This document shows positions 45,713-59,600 of a stretch of 64,000 nucleotides of DNA, piece by piece (positions within the stretch are counted from its first letter, which is position 1; each line of letters begins with the position of its first letter). The stretch is from Dentipellis sp. KUC8613 (Eukaryota; Basidiomycota; Agaricomycetes; Russulales; Hericiaceae): positions 448,382-512,381 of the forward strand of contig NSJX01000018.1 in assembly GCA_002286715.1 (NCBI GenBank), written 5' to 3'. The translations under genes and the position numbers were made by a program. Below the pieces are notes generated by a model. The model saw only the letters and a program-made list of their open reading frames with translations. It did no database searches and was not told the origin of the DNA.

Positions 45713-48700
45713 CTACCCTTCCGTCTTTACAACAACACCAGCAGCCCCAATCACACCCGCACCCGCGCCGCCACCACCACTCGCACCCGTACTCGTACTG
45801 GCGCCACCACTTATCGCACCACTACCACCACCATTACTCGCACCACTCACAAGCCTCACCACGCCCTCCCACACCTTGCCCCCGACAGCACGCACGTCGC
45901 CCACATCGCACACCACGCCCACCGCCACCGCCGCGACGCGCCCGCGCCCGCCCGCGCCCGCAGCTTTGACCGCGTCGCGCAGCGCGTCTTTGAGGTGCGG
46001 GATCGGGCGCAGGAGGAGGGACGCTTCGTCTGCCGCTGCTGCCGTGGAAGATGCTCCGGCAGATGAAGATGAAACCAAAGCTGTTGAAGTGGAAGCGGAA
46101 GTGGAAGAATTGGAAGAGGCAGAGGAAGCAGAGGAGGGCAGGAAGAGCGAATGCGCGCCGTCGAGCACGGCGACGCGCCGGCCCGCCATGAGCCGCACGT
46201 CGAGCGCGTGCCGCGCGCCGGGGCCGAACAGCACGCGCCACCAGCCCGCCGCCTTCGGGAACACGTCGACCGGCCACGGGCAGCGCCCTGCACTCCCTTG
46301 GGTATCCTTCCCTGCGCCCTCCGCGTCGGTGATCATGCGCACGTCCCCGTCCGCGTCTTCGTCCGATGCGGGCGCCTGCCGCCGGATGGCCTCGAGCAGC
46401 TCGAGCACGGGCACGGTGTCGCGCAGGACGGCGACGAGCGCGGGGAGCGTCGTGGGCAGCCTGCCCTGGCGCAGGAGCGCGCAGAGGAAGGGCTCCGCCT
46501 CGGTGTGCGGGTTGTATGGGCGCTGCTGGCCCGGCGCGAGGCGTGAGAAGCGCAGGCTGTAGGAGCCGGCGTGCAGGTGGTGCAGCTGGTCGGTGCATTT
46601 GATGGAGACGGTGTAGTCCTGTGTGTAGGTGGGTGGTGTGAGGAAGAAGGGTAAGAAGGGAAGAGAGGGAGGGGAAGACGGGACGTACGGAGGCGTAGGC
46701 GAATTCAACGGTTTGGAGGTCGAAGGAGAGCAGGCGGACGTCGTGCCACTGTCGTTCCTTTGCCATCTTCGCGACTACACAAAAGCCCAAAAACATCAGC
46801 ACAAGTCTTTGCCAACCGACCAATAAACCAGATACGCACCCTCCCGCGCAATGACAACAATCTTCGAGACGCTCGCCCACTCCTCCAAAAACTCATTCAC
46901 ACAGCTCTCGACGTCCTCCGCGAGGAAACACACGACCGCCTCGCTCGCATCATACACGATGCGCTTCGACGGGCGGATCACCGCGCCCGCGCCGCCCGCG
47001 CGCCGCCCGACGGGCTGCTGCACGTATTTGAGCTTCACGCACGTCACGACCTGCGGCGCACCCTCGCCGAGCACGGGCGCGGGTACCGGCGCGCCGCCGG
47101 ACCACCAGCTGAGCGGGATCACGCGGATGTTCGGCATCGCGGCCTCGAAGGCGGGCGAGCCCGCGAGGATGTCGGACGACTGCACGCAGAGGCCGGGGAT
47201 CGTTTGGGAGAGGCCGGAGTGTAGATGCGAGAGGGCGGAGGGGAGGGCGGGGCCGTGCATGGGGGAGGAGGGGGAGACGTGGGTGTAGGGGATGCCGCGC
47301 GCTTTGAACTGCTTTTCGACCTTGGTGTGGGCGACGCGGGCGCTGGAGGGACGTTAGAATGAATGGGTGAGGCTTAGCAATGTGGACCTACCAGCAGTAC
47401 GCGTAGAGCTCTCGCAGGACTTGTGTTTCGAGTTTGAACCTGCAACACACATCAGTTCAAATGATTACATTCGTTTGTCACAATATGATGCTCACTTAGC
47501 CGACGTCCTGTCCTGTCCAGCTAAACCCAAATCGTTCACCTTCACCGCTTCCCGCGGTGCGCCTGGCTCTAACTCCCCACCATGTCCACAGATCTGGGCG
47601 ACATCGAGCCATCCGATGTCCTCCATCACCAGGCTCTGATACAGACTCTCCGGCACAACAGTGACGCTGATGAGGGCGTAGCGGAAGTCTTCGTCTGTGA
47701 CGACGAGCACGAGGTAGTGGTTCGGGAAGGGGGATAACTGGATGTAGAGCAGACTGCGCGCCAAGGGGCCGAGTTTCTGGAACTCTGCAATCACGCACAC
47801 TGTTAGGCTCATCAAAGATGGGCAGACGCCACGCAGACCAACCTTCGCGAGAGAAGTTCCTTTGTCGGTACGTCTGGAACCCAAGGTAGTTCGCCTTCTG
47901 CTCGGCGAGCTCGATGATGGTCTGTCATGCGCGCGACGACGTCAGGCGTGACATTTCCATTCGAGGTGTGAAAGTGAACTCACGTTCATGCGCAGCCGGA
48001 CGAGCGCCTCGAGCAGCATCCCCGGATTCTCGTTCAGCTTCTCGTTGATCGCCGCGAAGCGGGGTGCGCGGCTAGCCGAGCCAAGTTCGCCCGTATCTCG
48101 CAGGTTCAAGCGGCCGGTGCGTGCGTCGATCGTGACGGTCACGATCTCATCTGCGCACAGATGGGCCTGCAGTGCTGTAGAACCGCCTTTGACAGAAGGG
48201 TGTGAAAACTATTCGAGTAAGGCGTATTGAGGAGTTGAGACGTACTGCTTTTCATGAGAGCGACGGAGTCCGGTGACGAGAACACGGCGCTGTGCTGCAG
48301 CTGCCTCAAGTACACTTTGAATATGCCAAAGGTGTGCTTCTCGATGACCACCCTCAACAAACGCTCCAGATCCAGATCGTCCGCATCCTGTGGTACATCA
48401 GTCTCAATGAACTGGACTCAAGCATGAGAAACAATAACTCACGACCACGACCTCGCCCGGGGCCAGCACCGCATCCTCCGGGGCAATCTTCACACCCAAC
48501 GCACCCGCCGCCGGCGCCCACTCGATGTTCCAGCTCATGCCTTCCACTGTATCAGATGGTCGGCGACCGGGCAGCTTCGCGCGCTCCTGAAGCTCGGCGA
48601 GGACGCGTGAGCGCGGGGAGCGTCGAGGGCCTGGGGATGGGACGAGTGCTATGCTGAGCGTGCCTCCAAGGAGGGGGAGCTTAAATCGCGCGTTGGTGCG

Positions 48701-50407
48701 CGGTGGCGGTTTCCGTCTGCGCTCCTGTAAGTTCAGCGAAGTGGAGAAGGTGAGGCAGGACGCACATCCAGTAGGACACGGTGAGTGTTTTGCGGTCGCG
48801 GCTCATTTCGACGGTGAGGTAGTCCGCCCAGCCGAGGGAGCGCAGGCGTTGCGCCTGTATTACCAGAATGTCACGATGATGTCGTAGACGACTCTGCCTG
48901 CAAGGTGCCAGCGTGGGCAGGGACTCACCTGGAACCATAGGATCTCGAGTTGGTAGGACATGGACATCATTTCTAACCTCACACACAGGGCGTCACTTAC
49001 CGGTCTTGAGAGTATCGAAATGAGAGGAACACTTACGGAGGAAATTGTACAGGCGAACCAGTGGCGCATCGACGACGCCTTCTGGGAGTTGTGGTCGTGG
49101 CGGAGGTTCAATGCCTGGTGCAACAGGTTGATCTTGCGGAAGGGGAAGGTAGAAAGCGAGACGAGCATCAGCCTCGTCTGTAATGTGCCGTTTCAAGATT
49201 CCATCGGGTTTTCGCGGGAATTCTGCAAAGCGGTCAAAAGTCATTGTACACCATAAAGGGAAGTCTCTGACCTTGCACACCAGTGAGGTCACCGCCTACA
49301 TTGAAGAGGAACTCAACGTGCACAAAGAACCACCCGTCGTCCTTTTCTCCTCCACGGAGACAAAGGGACGCCTCGAATAGCTTCGGGACGGTGAAAAACA
49401 CTCGTCCGTCCGCTGCGATCGTTCGGTTCAGCAGAAATCGCCAGATAGCGAAGGTCACATACATATTCGATAATGAGCCATTTCTGGGGGTATGATCTCC
49501 TTCATTCGTAGGCGGTACCGAATAAGGATTTCAATGTCGGACAGTGTTTTCGCGACTTCCTCGTCGGTAAGCGGTGTTGGAGGGATAACGGATTTCTATG
49601 GATCTAGTGAGCAGTGAAGTCATGGTGTGGGAGCACAGTCGGACCTTGATGCCAGTAGGTAGGCGTCGGTATGAACCAGTCGTAAGGACATCGAGAGACG
49701 TGAGGAGGTCGTGATTTCGTAGTCTGTCCGCGCTGCTCGAGAAAGATGCAAGAAGCGAGGGTCAGACGGGCGTACCTGGCAGGATCCAGACTGTCTTTCG
49801 CATATTTCAGACCATGTATCACTTCGTCAAATTGCCGGTTCTGGTTCATAAGGAATGCAGTAATATTCTGGATAGCAGATTGCACAATAAGACACTGATG
49901 ACGCTGCGAGTGTCAGAGGGACGGACCATGCATTTCTGAACGATATCGGCGTCTCGAGACCACTTCGCCACAGCGTAGACTTTCGCAATTTGCTTCTTCC
50001 AGAAAACCACGAAGTCTGCCAACTTGCGCTTTCGCGCGCTGTCTGACATGCTGGGAAGACTGAGAGAATGCATTGTCATTATCGTTGATGCGAAACATAG
50101 GAGAGGGACGAGATGAATGTGTGGCCGCTTTTGTCCTCGCACGCCTGGGCGGCAACTAGCTACAATGGCTTGGAACTCACGTTTCGGACATCTCAGTCAT
50201 TTCCGCGTAGCATGCCTGCACCACCCTTGTCACCACCTCTCGCAACGGAATCTGGCCATCATAGACGAGCGGGAGTTCGCGCTCCAAGATCTCGATGGGA
50301 GGCTCTTCGAAGCCATTGACGCGCGCAGCCATGCCGTCTAGGAAACCAGACGAGGGCGAGGGCTGCTGAGAAGTCGAAGCGGTGAGATTTGTGCCATTGA
50401 GCGCCAT
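45713..50407 (-). CDS. MED14: Mediator complex subunit 14 (MED14/Rgr1)
   Basis: Eighteen exons sum in phase to 1224 residues: 50181-50407, 49927-50059, 49776-49867, 49645-49732, 49463-49595, 49272-49412, 49037-49222, 48929-48972, 48762-48854, 48443-48724, 48246-48387, 47984-48186, 47843-47921, 47496-47784, 47392-47439, 46840-47342, 46689-46774, 45713-46618. N-terminal ELPLVYDGQIPLREVVTRVV (about 46-65) and SARKRKLADFVVFWKKQIAK then KWSRDADIV are the MED14 signature; later blocks such as LVRLYNFL-QMMSMSYQLEIL and RLRSLGWADYLTVEMSRD also fit. MED14 is the backbone joining Mediator head, middle and tail. The C-terminal ~60 residues are a Gly/Ser/Ala low-complexity stretch. The exon 9/10 junction (37-bp intron 48725-48761) is the least certain. 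Confidence 0.88.
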
Positions 50408-50834
50408 GGTTTCGTCTGTCAATGATTGCTGGGTGCGGAGAGGTGATGCGGCGCGTAATATGACCGTGTTGTTAGTCAACAGACGGCCTCCAGCCGCAAT
50501 GCCAGGCCCCTTGATGTGTATTTCCTGTTGAAATAGTTCGTATGAGCCAGTATGTGGTGAATCTATCGGATGAGGTGAGGATAGTAGAAGGGTGGAAGGT
50601 GCATGCGTCGGAAAGCGTGAGCGTAGGTCGAACAAGGACAGACGGGAGAATCTGCTAATTGTCCACTCTGCGCCACGTGCTGCGGCCCGGCCGGGGACCT
50701 CTTTGGTCTCCGTAGTCCCGCTTCGGTCTACGCGGACCTCAAGGCTATCAGGTCTATACCACAGCCGCATCTCTCAATAACTTATCCTCGCACACCCTTC
50801 GTCTCCATTTACTCTACTCCTTGGCTTTCTGGCC
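50408..50834. promoter_or_regulatory. Divergent promoter of MED14 and SCYL1-like gene
   Basis: About 430 bp between two divergent start codons. The MED14 reading frame stays open further upstream, to about 50770, but the first well-placed Met begins MALNGTN. No clear TATA. Confidence 0.4.
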
Positions 50835-53800
50835 ATGGATTACCTCAAGAACCTCGGCTCTGCAGCTGTTTCGTCACTAGTGCAAAAATCAGGCCTCACC
50901 CTACCCTTCTCCCTGGGCCAGAAAGTAACGGCTTTCGACAACACAAGCATTTGGACACTATACGACGCAACCAAGAGGGTGCGCGCGTGCTGACGTGTCG
51001 GGAAGCCCACGTATGCGCTGACTATCTTTGCCTTCAGGATGACGGTTCACCGGTGTCTGTCTTCGAATTCGATGGCTCTTCGCGCAGCGTGCTTCCCTTG
51101 GCGAAGAATGCGCTTCGCAAGCTGCGTGTGACACGCCATCCAGACGTGCTGAAGTTCGTGGACGCCGTGGAAACTGATACCACCGTCTACATTGTAACAG
51201 AACGCGTGAAGCCGCTCTCGGTGGAGCTGCAAGCGTGGTCATCAAAGAGTGCGCAGGAAAGGCAGGACTGGCTGCTGTGGGGTCTGCATCGTATCACGGT
51301 ACGTGTCTTCCACATCTGAAGGGGATGCATGCGGCCGGACATAGTATATCTGCCTTTGCGAGACGCTTCTCAGGACAAAGCCATCATGGTCGTGTATGAC
51401 GTCCATGATGATGCGCCTTTGGATAGCATCAGCTGTAATTGCCTCTGCATATTCAATATCGCAATTATTGTCTTTCGGTGAGTTAGAATGCTGACCGTAT
51501 CGTCTAGAATGCACTGTCCTTTGTCAATGACCCGTGCGCCTCTACGCATGGCAGCGTACGTGTTGGATCCATATTCCTGTCTGCAAGCGGGGAATGGAAA
51601 CTGGGGGGCTTCGAGGTTCTGAGTAACCCGAAGGACGATGCTGCTGTGCTCTATGTACGTAGCAGCACAAGACACAGGCTGCAATATATCTCATTATACG
51701 CCTCTATGTCAGACGCACGGTGGCCTGTTGCCAGAAGCAAATAACATTGCGCCTCCCGAAGTTAAGAAAAGCGGATGGTCGGCACTCAAACCGTAATTCG
51801 CTATTACCGATTATTACCACCTTTCCTTGGCTCACCTTTTTTGGATGTTGACAGAAATCCCACAAGCGCGGCCGACTCGTACGCACTAGCTCTCCTCATC
51901 CACACACTCTTCAATCCCAATGCCGGACCTCACCCCACATCACAACCCCCTCACAATCCACCGCAACCTTCCTCTCGCGGCGCAATCCCAACTTCCGTCT
52001 TTCCCTCCTTCAAGAAGCTCCTCAACCCCAACCCTAAGCCACGAATGACGACCAAGGCGTTCTTCAACACCGGCATGGCCGAAAGCTTAGGTGAAGGTGG
52101 CGGTTTCTTCAAACAGAACAGGCTCTTGCAAATCTGCGAAGGCCTCGAGAGCTTTGGACTCATGTCCGACGGGGAGAAGGCTAACCTACTTCGGTGCGTC
52201 ACTCATAACAGAGGTTCTCCTGATACAATTCCGACGGCCTGCCCAGGACTATCAAAGACGTCGCAGCCTCGCTACCCGCCACATTCGCAGCAAGCCTCGT
52301 ACTGCCGTCCCTGATCAACGCGCTCTCAATACCCGCCAATACCTCAATAGCATCGACGATCCTCCCACTAGTCGTTCAGCTCGGCGTAAATGTTCCTGCG
52401 GAGGAGTACTCTGCAACGGTGCTCGCGCCCATCGTGAAGCTGTTTGCGAGCCCAGACCGCGGGACACGCATGGCGCTCCTGGACGTGCTGCCGGAAATCG
52501 CGCCACGGTTGGACAAAAAGATGGTGTCGGAAAAGATTTGGCCACACCTGGTAGGTTTGCTTCAACATTCCAAACGCGTTTGCCTCGTTTTGACTTCTGC
52601 ACGCACGATACAGCAAACGGGCTTCTCAGACACCGTGCCAGTCATCCGCGAAGCGACAGTGAAGTCCGTCGGCATCCTCTCCGACAAAGTATGTTCTCCC
52701 GTTCTACCTTCTTTTCGTCCCAAGGCTGAGGTTGAACGCTTTCCAGTTCAGCGAGCGCATCCTGAACAACGAGCTCCTCCGGCACCTCGCGCGCCTGCAA
52801 AGCGACCCGGAAGCCTCCATCCGGACGAACACATGCATCCTCATCGGGCGGCTCGGGCCGACGCTCGGGTACCACACGAAGCGCAAGGTCCTCGTCATGG
52901 CGTTCGCGAAGGCGCTCAAGGACGACTTCGTGCATGCGCGCGTGGCGGGCCTTATGGCGTCGATGGCGTGTGTGGATTGCTTTGATATCGAGGAGCTTGC
53001 GGGCAAGGTTGTGGGTGTCGTTGCGGGCGCGCTGGTCGACAAGGAAAAGTGTGTCGCGCATTTCTCGTAAGAAATGCAATGGCTGACGAGAGCAATGTGC
53101 AGACTTGTGCGGGACCAGGCGTTCAAGGCAATAGAGCTGTTCATGAAACGGCTAGAAGTTCATGCTGCAACAATGGTATTTTTCCTGCCCTCACCCAACA
53201 TATCACCATTACTCACTGGCCTGCTAGCCGGAAACCGCTTTAACAGAAGACAAGCCGCTGAACATAGCTGCCTTCACGAGCCCAACCGCGAATGGGCAGA
53301 CGACACTTGCAAGTTCAGCAGCGGGAGCAGCCGGTGCCCTTGCAGGATGGGCAATTTCCTCTCTCGGCAAGAAGGTGAGTCGACTGTCGTCGATAACAAA
53401 GCCCACATAAAGTGACCCGTGACTCTGTAGATTGCAACAGGGGACATGCAGAGCACACTCCCCACCGCGCCTCCGCCTCCGCTGAGCGCCGTGCGACCTT
53501 CCGCCTACACCGCGTCCGCACCTCCCACACCCTCCGCATCCTCGTTGTCCGTACCAGCATCGAAATCCCGTGGGCTGCAGCTCGGTGCACACAAGACGCC
53601 GCATAGTGCATTGCCCCACGAGTTGGAGGATGAATTAGCGGGCGGGTCGAGCGCTTGGGTGGACGGTGACCTTATGGACGTGAATGCTGACGAGGACGAC
53701 TGGAGTATGTCCTTTCTTTTGTTTTCCCTGATTACCGGATTTGATTCCAATATGGCATAGCGGCCTTCGAGAGCGCACCCGCTCCAGCGGGCAAAGCAGT

Positions 53801-54333
53801 CGTCAACGCTGTAGGTTTGGGCTTCGCAGACCTGGGAACGCAAAACGGCAATTCTGCAGGAGGTATGCCTATTCTCATCCTTCCGTAGCACCCCGACCCT
53901 CATACTCACCGCTTACCTCTCAAGCAGCAGACGACGACGACCCCTGGGGCTCGATCGAAGCGGCATCCACCAGCCCTCCGCACCCCTCCTACCCCACACT
54001 CTCGACCCAACCGCGCAAACCAAAAGCGCCCGCACATCCCCACGCCCATGCGCCCACGCCGACGCATGCGAAGCCGCTCACCCCGTCCGTCTCCTCGGCA
54101 GGCAGCAACCGTCCAACGCCGACATCGTCGCCGAAGCCGCCGGAGCACCCGCCTGCGCCGAGCACGGCTGGGATGACGAAGGAGGAGAAGGCCGCTGAGA
54201 TGGCGAGGCGGAAGGAGGAGCGGAAGCAGGTGCGCCTTTTTTTTCATCGTGGGGAATACCGTACTCACCGATCATGATCGTGTAGCGCATTGCTCATTTG
54301 AAGGAGCAGAAGAAGTTGGCGGGGAAGGCGTAG
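50835..54333 (+). CDS. SCY1: SCY1-like (SCYL1-type) pseudokinase
   Basis: Fourteen exons, 855 residues: 50835-50978, 51038-51298, 51508-51654, 51713-51792, 51855-52193, 52247-52550, 52614-52688, 52747-53048, 53103-53175, 53255-53374, 53431-53704, 53761-53862, 53931-54229, 54286-54333. The N-terminus (MDYLKNLGSAAVSSLVQKSG, then LPFSLGQKV) opens a kinase-like domain without catalytic residues: VSVFEFD where VAIK is expected, no HRD, and KLGGFE in place of DFG. HEAT-like repeats follow (~290-600; IRTNTCILIGRLGPTLGYHT), then a low-complexity tail with DDDDPWGSIEA and a basic coiled end KEEKAAEMARRKEERKQ. The family acts in COPI-dependent Golgi-ER traffic and tRNA export. Intron 51299-51507 (209 bp) is long for this gene; the acceptor at 53254 is uncertain. 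Confidence 0.87.
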
Positions 54334-54825
54334 GCGTAGTCTGGGGGCTTGGGACTAGACTAGTCACGAGGGCTTTGGGTGCGTTCGTGGAACGTGGGCG
54401 ATTGGTTTTGTGCCTGTTTTTTCATAGTGGTACATACAGTACATATGGCGATATATACCCGTTTCAATTGTAGGAACACAGCGCGATAACGTGCGGGAGG
54501 ACAGCCTGACAACTGGCAACAAAGCTAACATGCATATGTTTATACTGCTTCAAACTTCGAGTCCGTGGAATCCTACTGTGCTCGTAATCGTAATGACACT
54601 CTCATGATCTTCGATGATCGCGACCGTTGTCTCGATTGTTCTTGTAAACACGAGCAACCATGGTATGGAAAAGGTCATCAACCACGGGCCTTTCCTGAAG
54701 CATCCAATATCCACAAGTCATCTTTGACCAAACCCGACATACCGCATACGTTTGTTCGTCTTCTGCGTCTTTACTGAAGGTTTACTTCTAAACCTATAAC
54801 CTGCAGAGATTTCCATATCCGCGAT
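54334..54825. other. Intergenic region
   Basis: About 490 bp between the SCY1-like stop and an F-box-like gene. No feature beyond presumed terminator and promoter. Confidence 0.4.
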
Positions 54826-56437
54826 ATGCTTCTCCCTCCACTCAACGATGACTGTGCCAGGGTGGTCCTGTCTATGCTCGGCAAGCCAGAGCTTGCAGCC
54901 TTGTCTAGGGTCTCCCGGCCTGTGGCTTCGTACATTAGGCCATGGCTTGTCCGAAACGTCAACGTCGCCAAGACCACCCCATCACGGTCCATCGACCTCG
55001 GTGCCCTGCGTTTCGTGTTGAAATATGACTTGGGATCTTATATCCAAGCGCTCACAGTATTCCCACCCTCTGGGTTCGTCCTTGACCTGGCCGCACTCTT
55101 GCCCGTGGTCGACGAATTCTTGCGCCTCCTTGCAGATGTCATCGAATCTGCTGTCAATTTATGTTCATTCAGAATGTATATGTATCAACGAGGATATCTC
55201 GAACGAGAACCGCGGATTCTGCTTACCCTTCAGCAACGTTCTCTCCTTCAGAAACTGCAATTCACGGACATCGGTCAAGCAGACGTCGATGCGTTACTCT
55301 CTACTCCCATCTCAAACCTTCGCTGTCTACAGATAACTGTGACCGACTTCTTGGACGTCGGAATCGTCTTCGAAATCGCCGGCCTCTCAGCGCAGACGCT
55401 CGATGAGCTGTCGATCTCATACACACCTCCTGTTGAAGTCTATGAACAGGAGGTGGGATCCGGGAACCCATCAACCGTGTTCCCTCACGTTCAACGACTA
55501 GCACTTCTGAACATCACCATGGCAGCGTCAGATATTGCTAGGGCATTCCCCCACTTGCAGCATCTAAAGCTCGTCGTCTGGGGTCAATCAGCGCTGCCGG
55601 CGCCCTTCTTCTTCCCATCCGGGCTCCCGAACAACGTCTCCTTCCCAGAACTACGCTCAATCGCAGGCCATTCCGGTTTGATGGCCCTCCCAATTCACGC
55701 CAACCTGCAGCGACTGCGCATCGACCAGACCATCATTTCCAAAGACATGTTCGACGAGGCTCTCCAGACCATGGCGGCCTCGCCGCTTACCAGTGTTTCC
55801 TTGATTGTTCGCACGAGATCGGCGGGAGAGAAGAGGCCTCGTGCCCGAGCTGCACAAACTCGGGAAGCCTGGCCGTACTTCTCACCGACTGTGATATCAA
55901 AAGTGGCCAGCTGCATACCACGTGTCCAATTTTTTGAGCTTGGGTTCAACTGGGGTCGTTTCCGAGCATACGGCCTTTCGCCCGAAACTTGCGTCAAATC
56001 GGTGTGTTAACGTTCTTTCTACAGAGCCCTTGTTGTAAATTGACCTCGATGCCTAGGCATTATGCTTAGAGTCAGCTTGCGCCCCGCTAGCAGAATTGAA
56101 GGACCTTCGTTACGCTTCATTTACCGTGCCCGGAGCCCGCGATGGTGCTGAAGATATCCGGCCCAATATGCAGAGCATTTTTGACCACCTCTTTAATACC
56201 CTGCCGAATGTGAAGCATCTATCAGCCCGGAGCAAAGGAATGTACCAGCATCGGTTTCATTATCGGCGCAGAGCAGAGACAACATCCCATGCTGAAGAGT
56301 CGACGGTGTCTTCGTCGACAGAGGAACATCCTTGCATAGAGACCACTAGTAAAGAGGCGCTCGCGGCATACGAGCGATATAGCTGGGAGGCGACGGGCCT
56401 GAAAGGTTGGTGTGTCGGGGGGCATGAGTGGCAGTAA
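54826..56437 (+). CDS. F-box/LRR-like protein, paralogue 1
   Basis: Two exons: 54826-56001 and 56057-56437 (518 residues; 55-bp intron, phase 0). The start MLLPPLNDDCARVVLSMLGK with ELAALSRVSRPVASYIRPWL is an F-box-like helix set. Repeated Leu-rich segments follow (LQKLQFTDIGQADVDALL, HVQRLALLNITMAASDIARA), then SFPELRSIAGHSGLMALPIH, and a conserved end, YERYSWEATGLKGWCVGGHE followed by WQ. The same blocks occur in the paralogue at 60443-62245. The start here is the first Met; the paralogue has an additional upstream exon. Presumed SCF-type adaptor; substrate unknown. The intron acceptor (CCTAG at 56056) was chosen because it gives ESACAPLAELKDL, which aligns with ESWTPLAALSDLQ in the paralogue. 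Confidence 0.75.
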
Positions 56438-56691
56438 TTACGGGCATGCTCTGTACATTATGGGAATTTCCTAGGGTATCGTATTGGTATAACTTCTCTT
56501 CATCTTTTCTTATTTAAAGCTTTCAGCATGGCCTACGATCACCATCAGTCAACGCTTTTGTCATTCAAATTCAATGGTATACAACCGGACACAGTAAATG
56601 AGAGTACACACAGCATACAGACTCAGCAAAAACAACATAATGCGACGCATCCCCGTATACCCACAGCTCGATGAGCACCATACACTTATGC
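56438..56691. other. Short intergenic region
   Basis: About 250 bp between the convergent 3' ends of the F-box-like gene and MCM2. Nothing notable. Confidence 0.4.
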
Positions 56692-59600
56692 TTAATCGTT
56701 GCGGAAGCGCTTCTCGATAGTGTCTCCGTTCAGCACATACCCGTTCGTCGAGAACAATCGACTGTGCGTGAACGGTGTCGTGTCGAAGATGTCATGCTCT
56801 TTTGCCTGCTCGTAATTGTTAGTATTGGAGATCGTCGAGTTGGAGGGGATGTGACACCCACCCGCTCCTCAAGCTCGGACACTTTGACGGTGACCAGCTC
56901 GGGCTGCTGGCGCCGCTGCAGCTGGAACAGGCGCGCCTTGTCCTTGACAAGCTGGCCAAGCAAGAACGCAAGAAGCTCCTCATGATCCCTCGCCTGCGTC
57001 AGATACTTGCGGAAGCCCTACACCAAAGAATCAGCCACCACTGCAGACAAGCACAAGAAGCAATCCACTCACCCGCTGCAGCGTCTTTTTGATCGACGTC
57101 TTCTGCGCATTCACGAAGCTCTCCACAGCGACTGAGATCGCAAGGTCGATGTCGTCCGCACGCACGTACTCGCGCAGCGCCATCTTTGCACTTGCCTCTG
57201 ACATGCGGATCATGCTCTCGAGGTGCCGCACGGTGATGGGGAACGAGCCGGTCGCGAGCGACTCGCGGCGCAGGTCCGAGAAGAGCCGCGCGAGCTTGTC
57301 TTGGTCGAGGTCGTACAGCTTTGGTCGGACCTTCTCGCGTGCGTACATGATGTACTTGCGCAAGAGATCTTGTGGGATGAGCTAGAAATATTTTCAGTGG
57401 CCATGTTTCCATCTCATCAGGCAAGGGCTTACGTCTGCGTCAAGCGTCGTTCCGACGTCCATTTCGTCTGTCTCCGCTTCGAATTTGGGATGACTCCGCA
57501 GATGGCTCCCCACGACGAACCGTGCAAGGAGCTCGTCCTGAACGGGATCCACTGCATCCTTCACGACACACAAGACATCGAAACGCGACAGAATGGGCTC
57601 AGTGAGCTCGACGTTTTGCTGGAACGGAATCGTCGGATTATAGCGGCCACGGATTGGATTAGCTGCAGCAATGATGGCGCAACGTGCTTGCAGCGTTGTG
57701 ACGATGCCCGCCTTGGAGATCGAGATGGATTGCTGCTCCATCGCCTCGTGGATTGAGGTCCGGTCGGCGTCGTTCATCTTGTCGAACTCGTCGATGAGAC
57801 ATGTGCCTTTGTCCGCGAGTACCAGTGCGCCACCCTCAAGCGTCCACTCCCGTGTGATGGGGTCCTTGCGCACGCTCGCAGTCAAACCCACTGCGGACGC
57901 CCCCTGGCCAGTGGCGAAGACGGACCGATGCGCTGTTTTCTCTACGTATTTCAGGAACTGGGACTTGGCAGTACCGGGGTCGCCGAGTAGCAGCACATTG
58001 ATGTCACCACGGAGGGGATGTTTGCGGTTGATGTTCTTCGAGACGCCGCCGAAGAGCGAGAGCGCGAGGGCCGTCTTGATGTCCTCGTGTCCATAGATAG
58101 AGGGCGCCATGGATTTGATGATGCGCTTGCGGATGCGTTCGTCCCGCGCCAGTGCGCGAATCTCCTTCTCATCTTCTTCCGTTAGACGGAACGCAGCAAA
58201 TAGATCTTCCTTTTTGTTGACGTGATTCGCTTCGATAATGGTCGAGAACACAGGGAAGCCGTTCTTGGAGTTGAGGGAGGCATCGAAGTTGTTGCGGTAA
58301 ATGCCTGTAACTTCCTACATAGAATATTAGACCAGGATGCTTTGCAGCCTGGTGAGTACGCACAATCTCTTCTCCTGGCTTCGCGGAATCGATGAGATCC
58401 CAAAGAAGCACGACCTCGCGGTGGCGGGGCAAACGACCGGGCGGGACAGATCCCGGCGACTCTTGCAGTGTCATCTTTTGGTAATTCCGGTAAATGGTCT
58501 ACGCAATGACTGTTGGCACGGTCCTCGGTTCGATAATAATGCAGGGCATACCTGCTCTGAGTTGACGGAGAAAGGTCCCTTGCTCTCACAGTTCGCGCAG
58601 TAACTGATCCTGACTTCCTTCGTTGCATCCTGGTAGAAGGGACCTAGAACGGCGCCACACTTCTTGCAGTCAAATTTGACGTATTTGAGCTGCGGGAACA
58701 CGCCACTTCGGCGCGTAACGACGCCCGTCACCCGGACAAGGTTGTTGAGATTGCTGCGGCGAAGGTCGCGGAGTGACGAGCTCAGAGGTAGGTCGGTGAT
58801 ACGGACGTGCACCTCAGAATGGATACGCTCGTAGCTGGGGTAATACACCAGGATGGCACTAAGGGCAACTTCGTCGAAGATATTGAGCATGGCCGTGGGG
58901 GAATTAGTAAGGAAATATGCAAGAATGGGTTTTGAAAGCGCGAGGTGGAGATATGACACTTCCAGGGACTCCGAGTTATCTGCAACCTTCCTTAGCGTCC
59001 ATAGGGTAAGCATATTCGAATAAATACGCACTTTCACCCAAGTGGCGGATACGTTGACCATAGACCGATGCGCCATGGTCGTCTACATAGGTCATGAGAA
59101 ACTGTCGGAAATGCTTTACAATCGACCGCCGGACACGATCGCCGGCTATCCACTCGACGATGGACTTGGCCTTGATATCGCTCAGCTGCTCTAGTGGGAG
59201 TTCCTGCCGCACCACGCGTGTCAATCTGCCATACATGACCCATAAGAAAAAAAAACGTACGTCTTCAATGCCTTCCATATCATCGATATCCCGTCGCTCG
59301 TCGTACTGTCTCCTCGCACGCCGCTTCATTCCCGACAGCAAGCCGCCATCGCCTTCATCCTCCGCCTCCAGATCTTCACTGTCGAAGATAGATGGCGCGT
59401 GGCTCCGTCTGGCCGCACGCCCTCCACGGCGTCCACTGCGCTCCATCCTATCACGTTGCGCCATCTTCGCTTCAGCCGCGCGTCGTGCCGCAGTAGTCAT
59501 TCCCTCAAACTCCTCTTCGTCGTTGAGTCCAGAGTCAGAGTATTGATCAAGTATCTCGTTTGTTGCGTAATCGCTAAATGGATCTACGCATGAAAACTCC

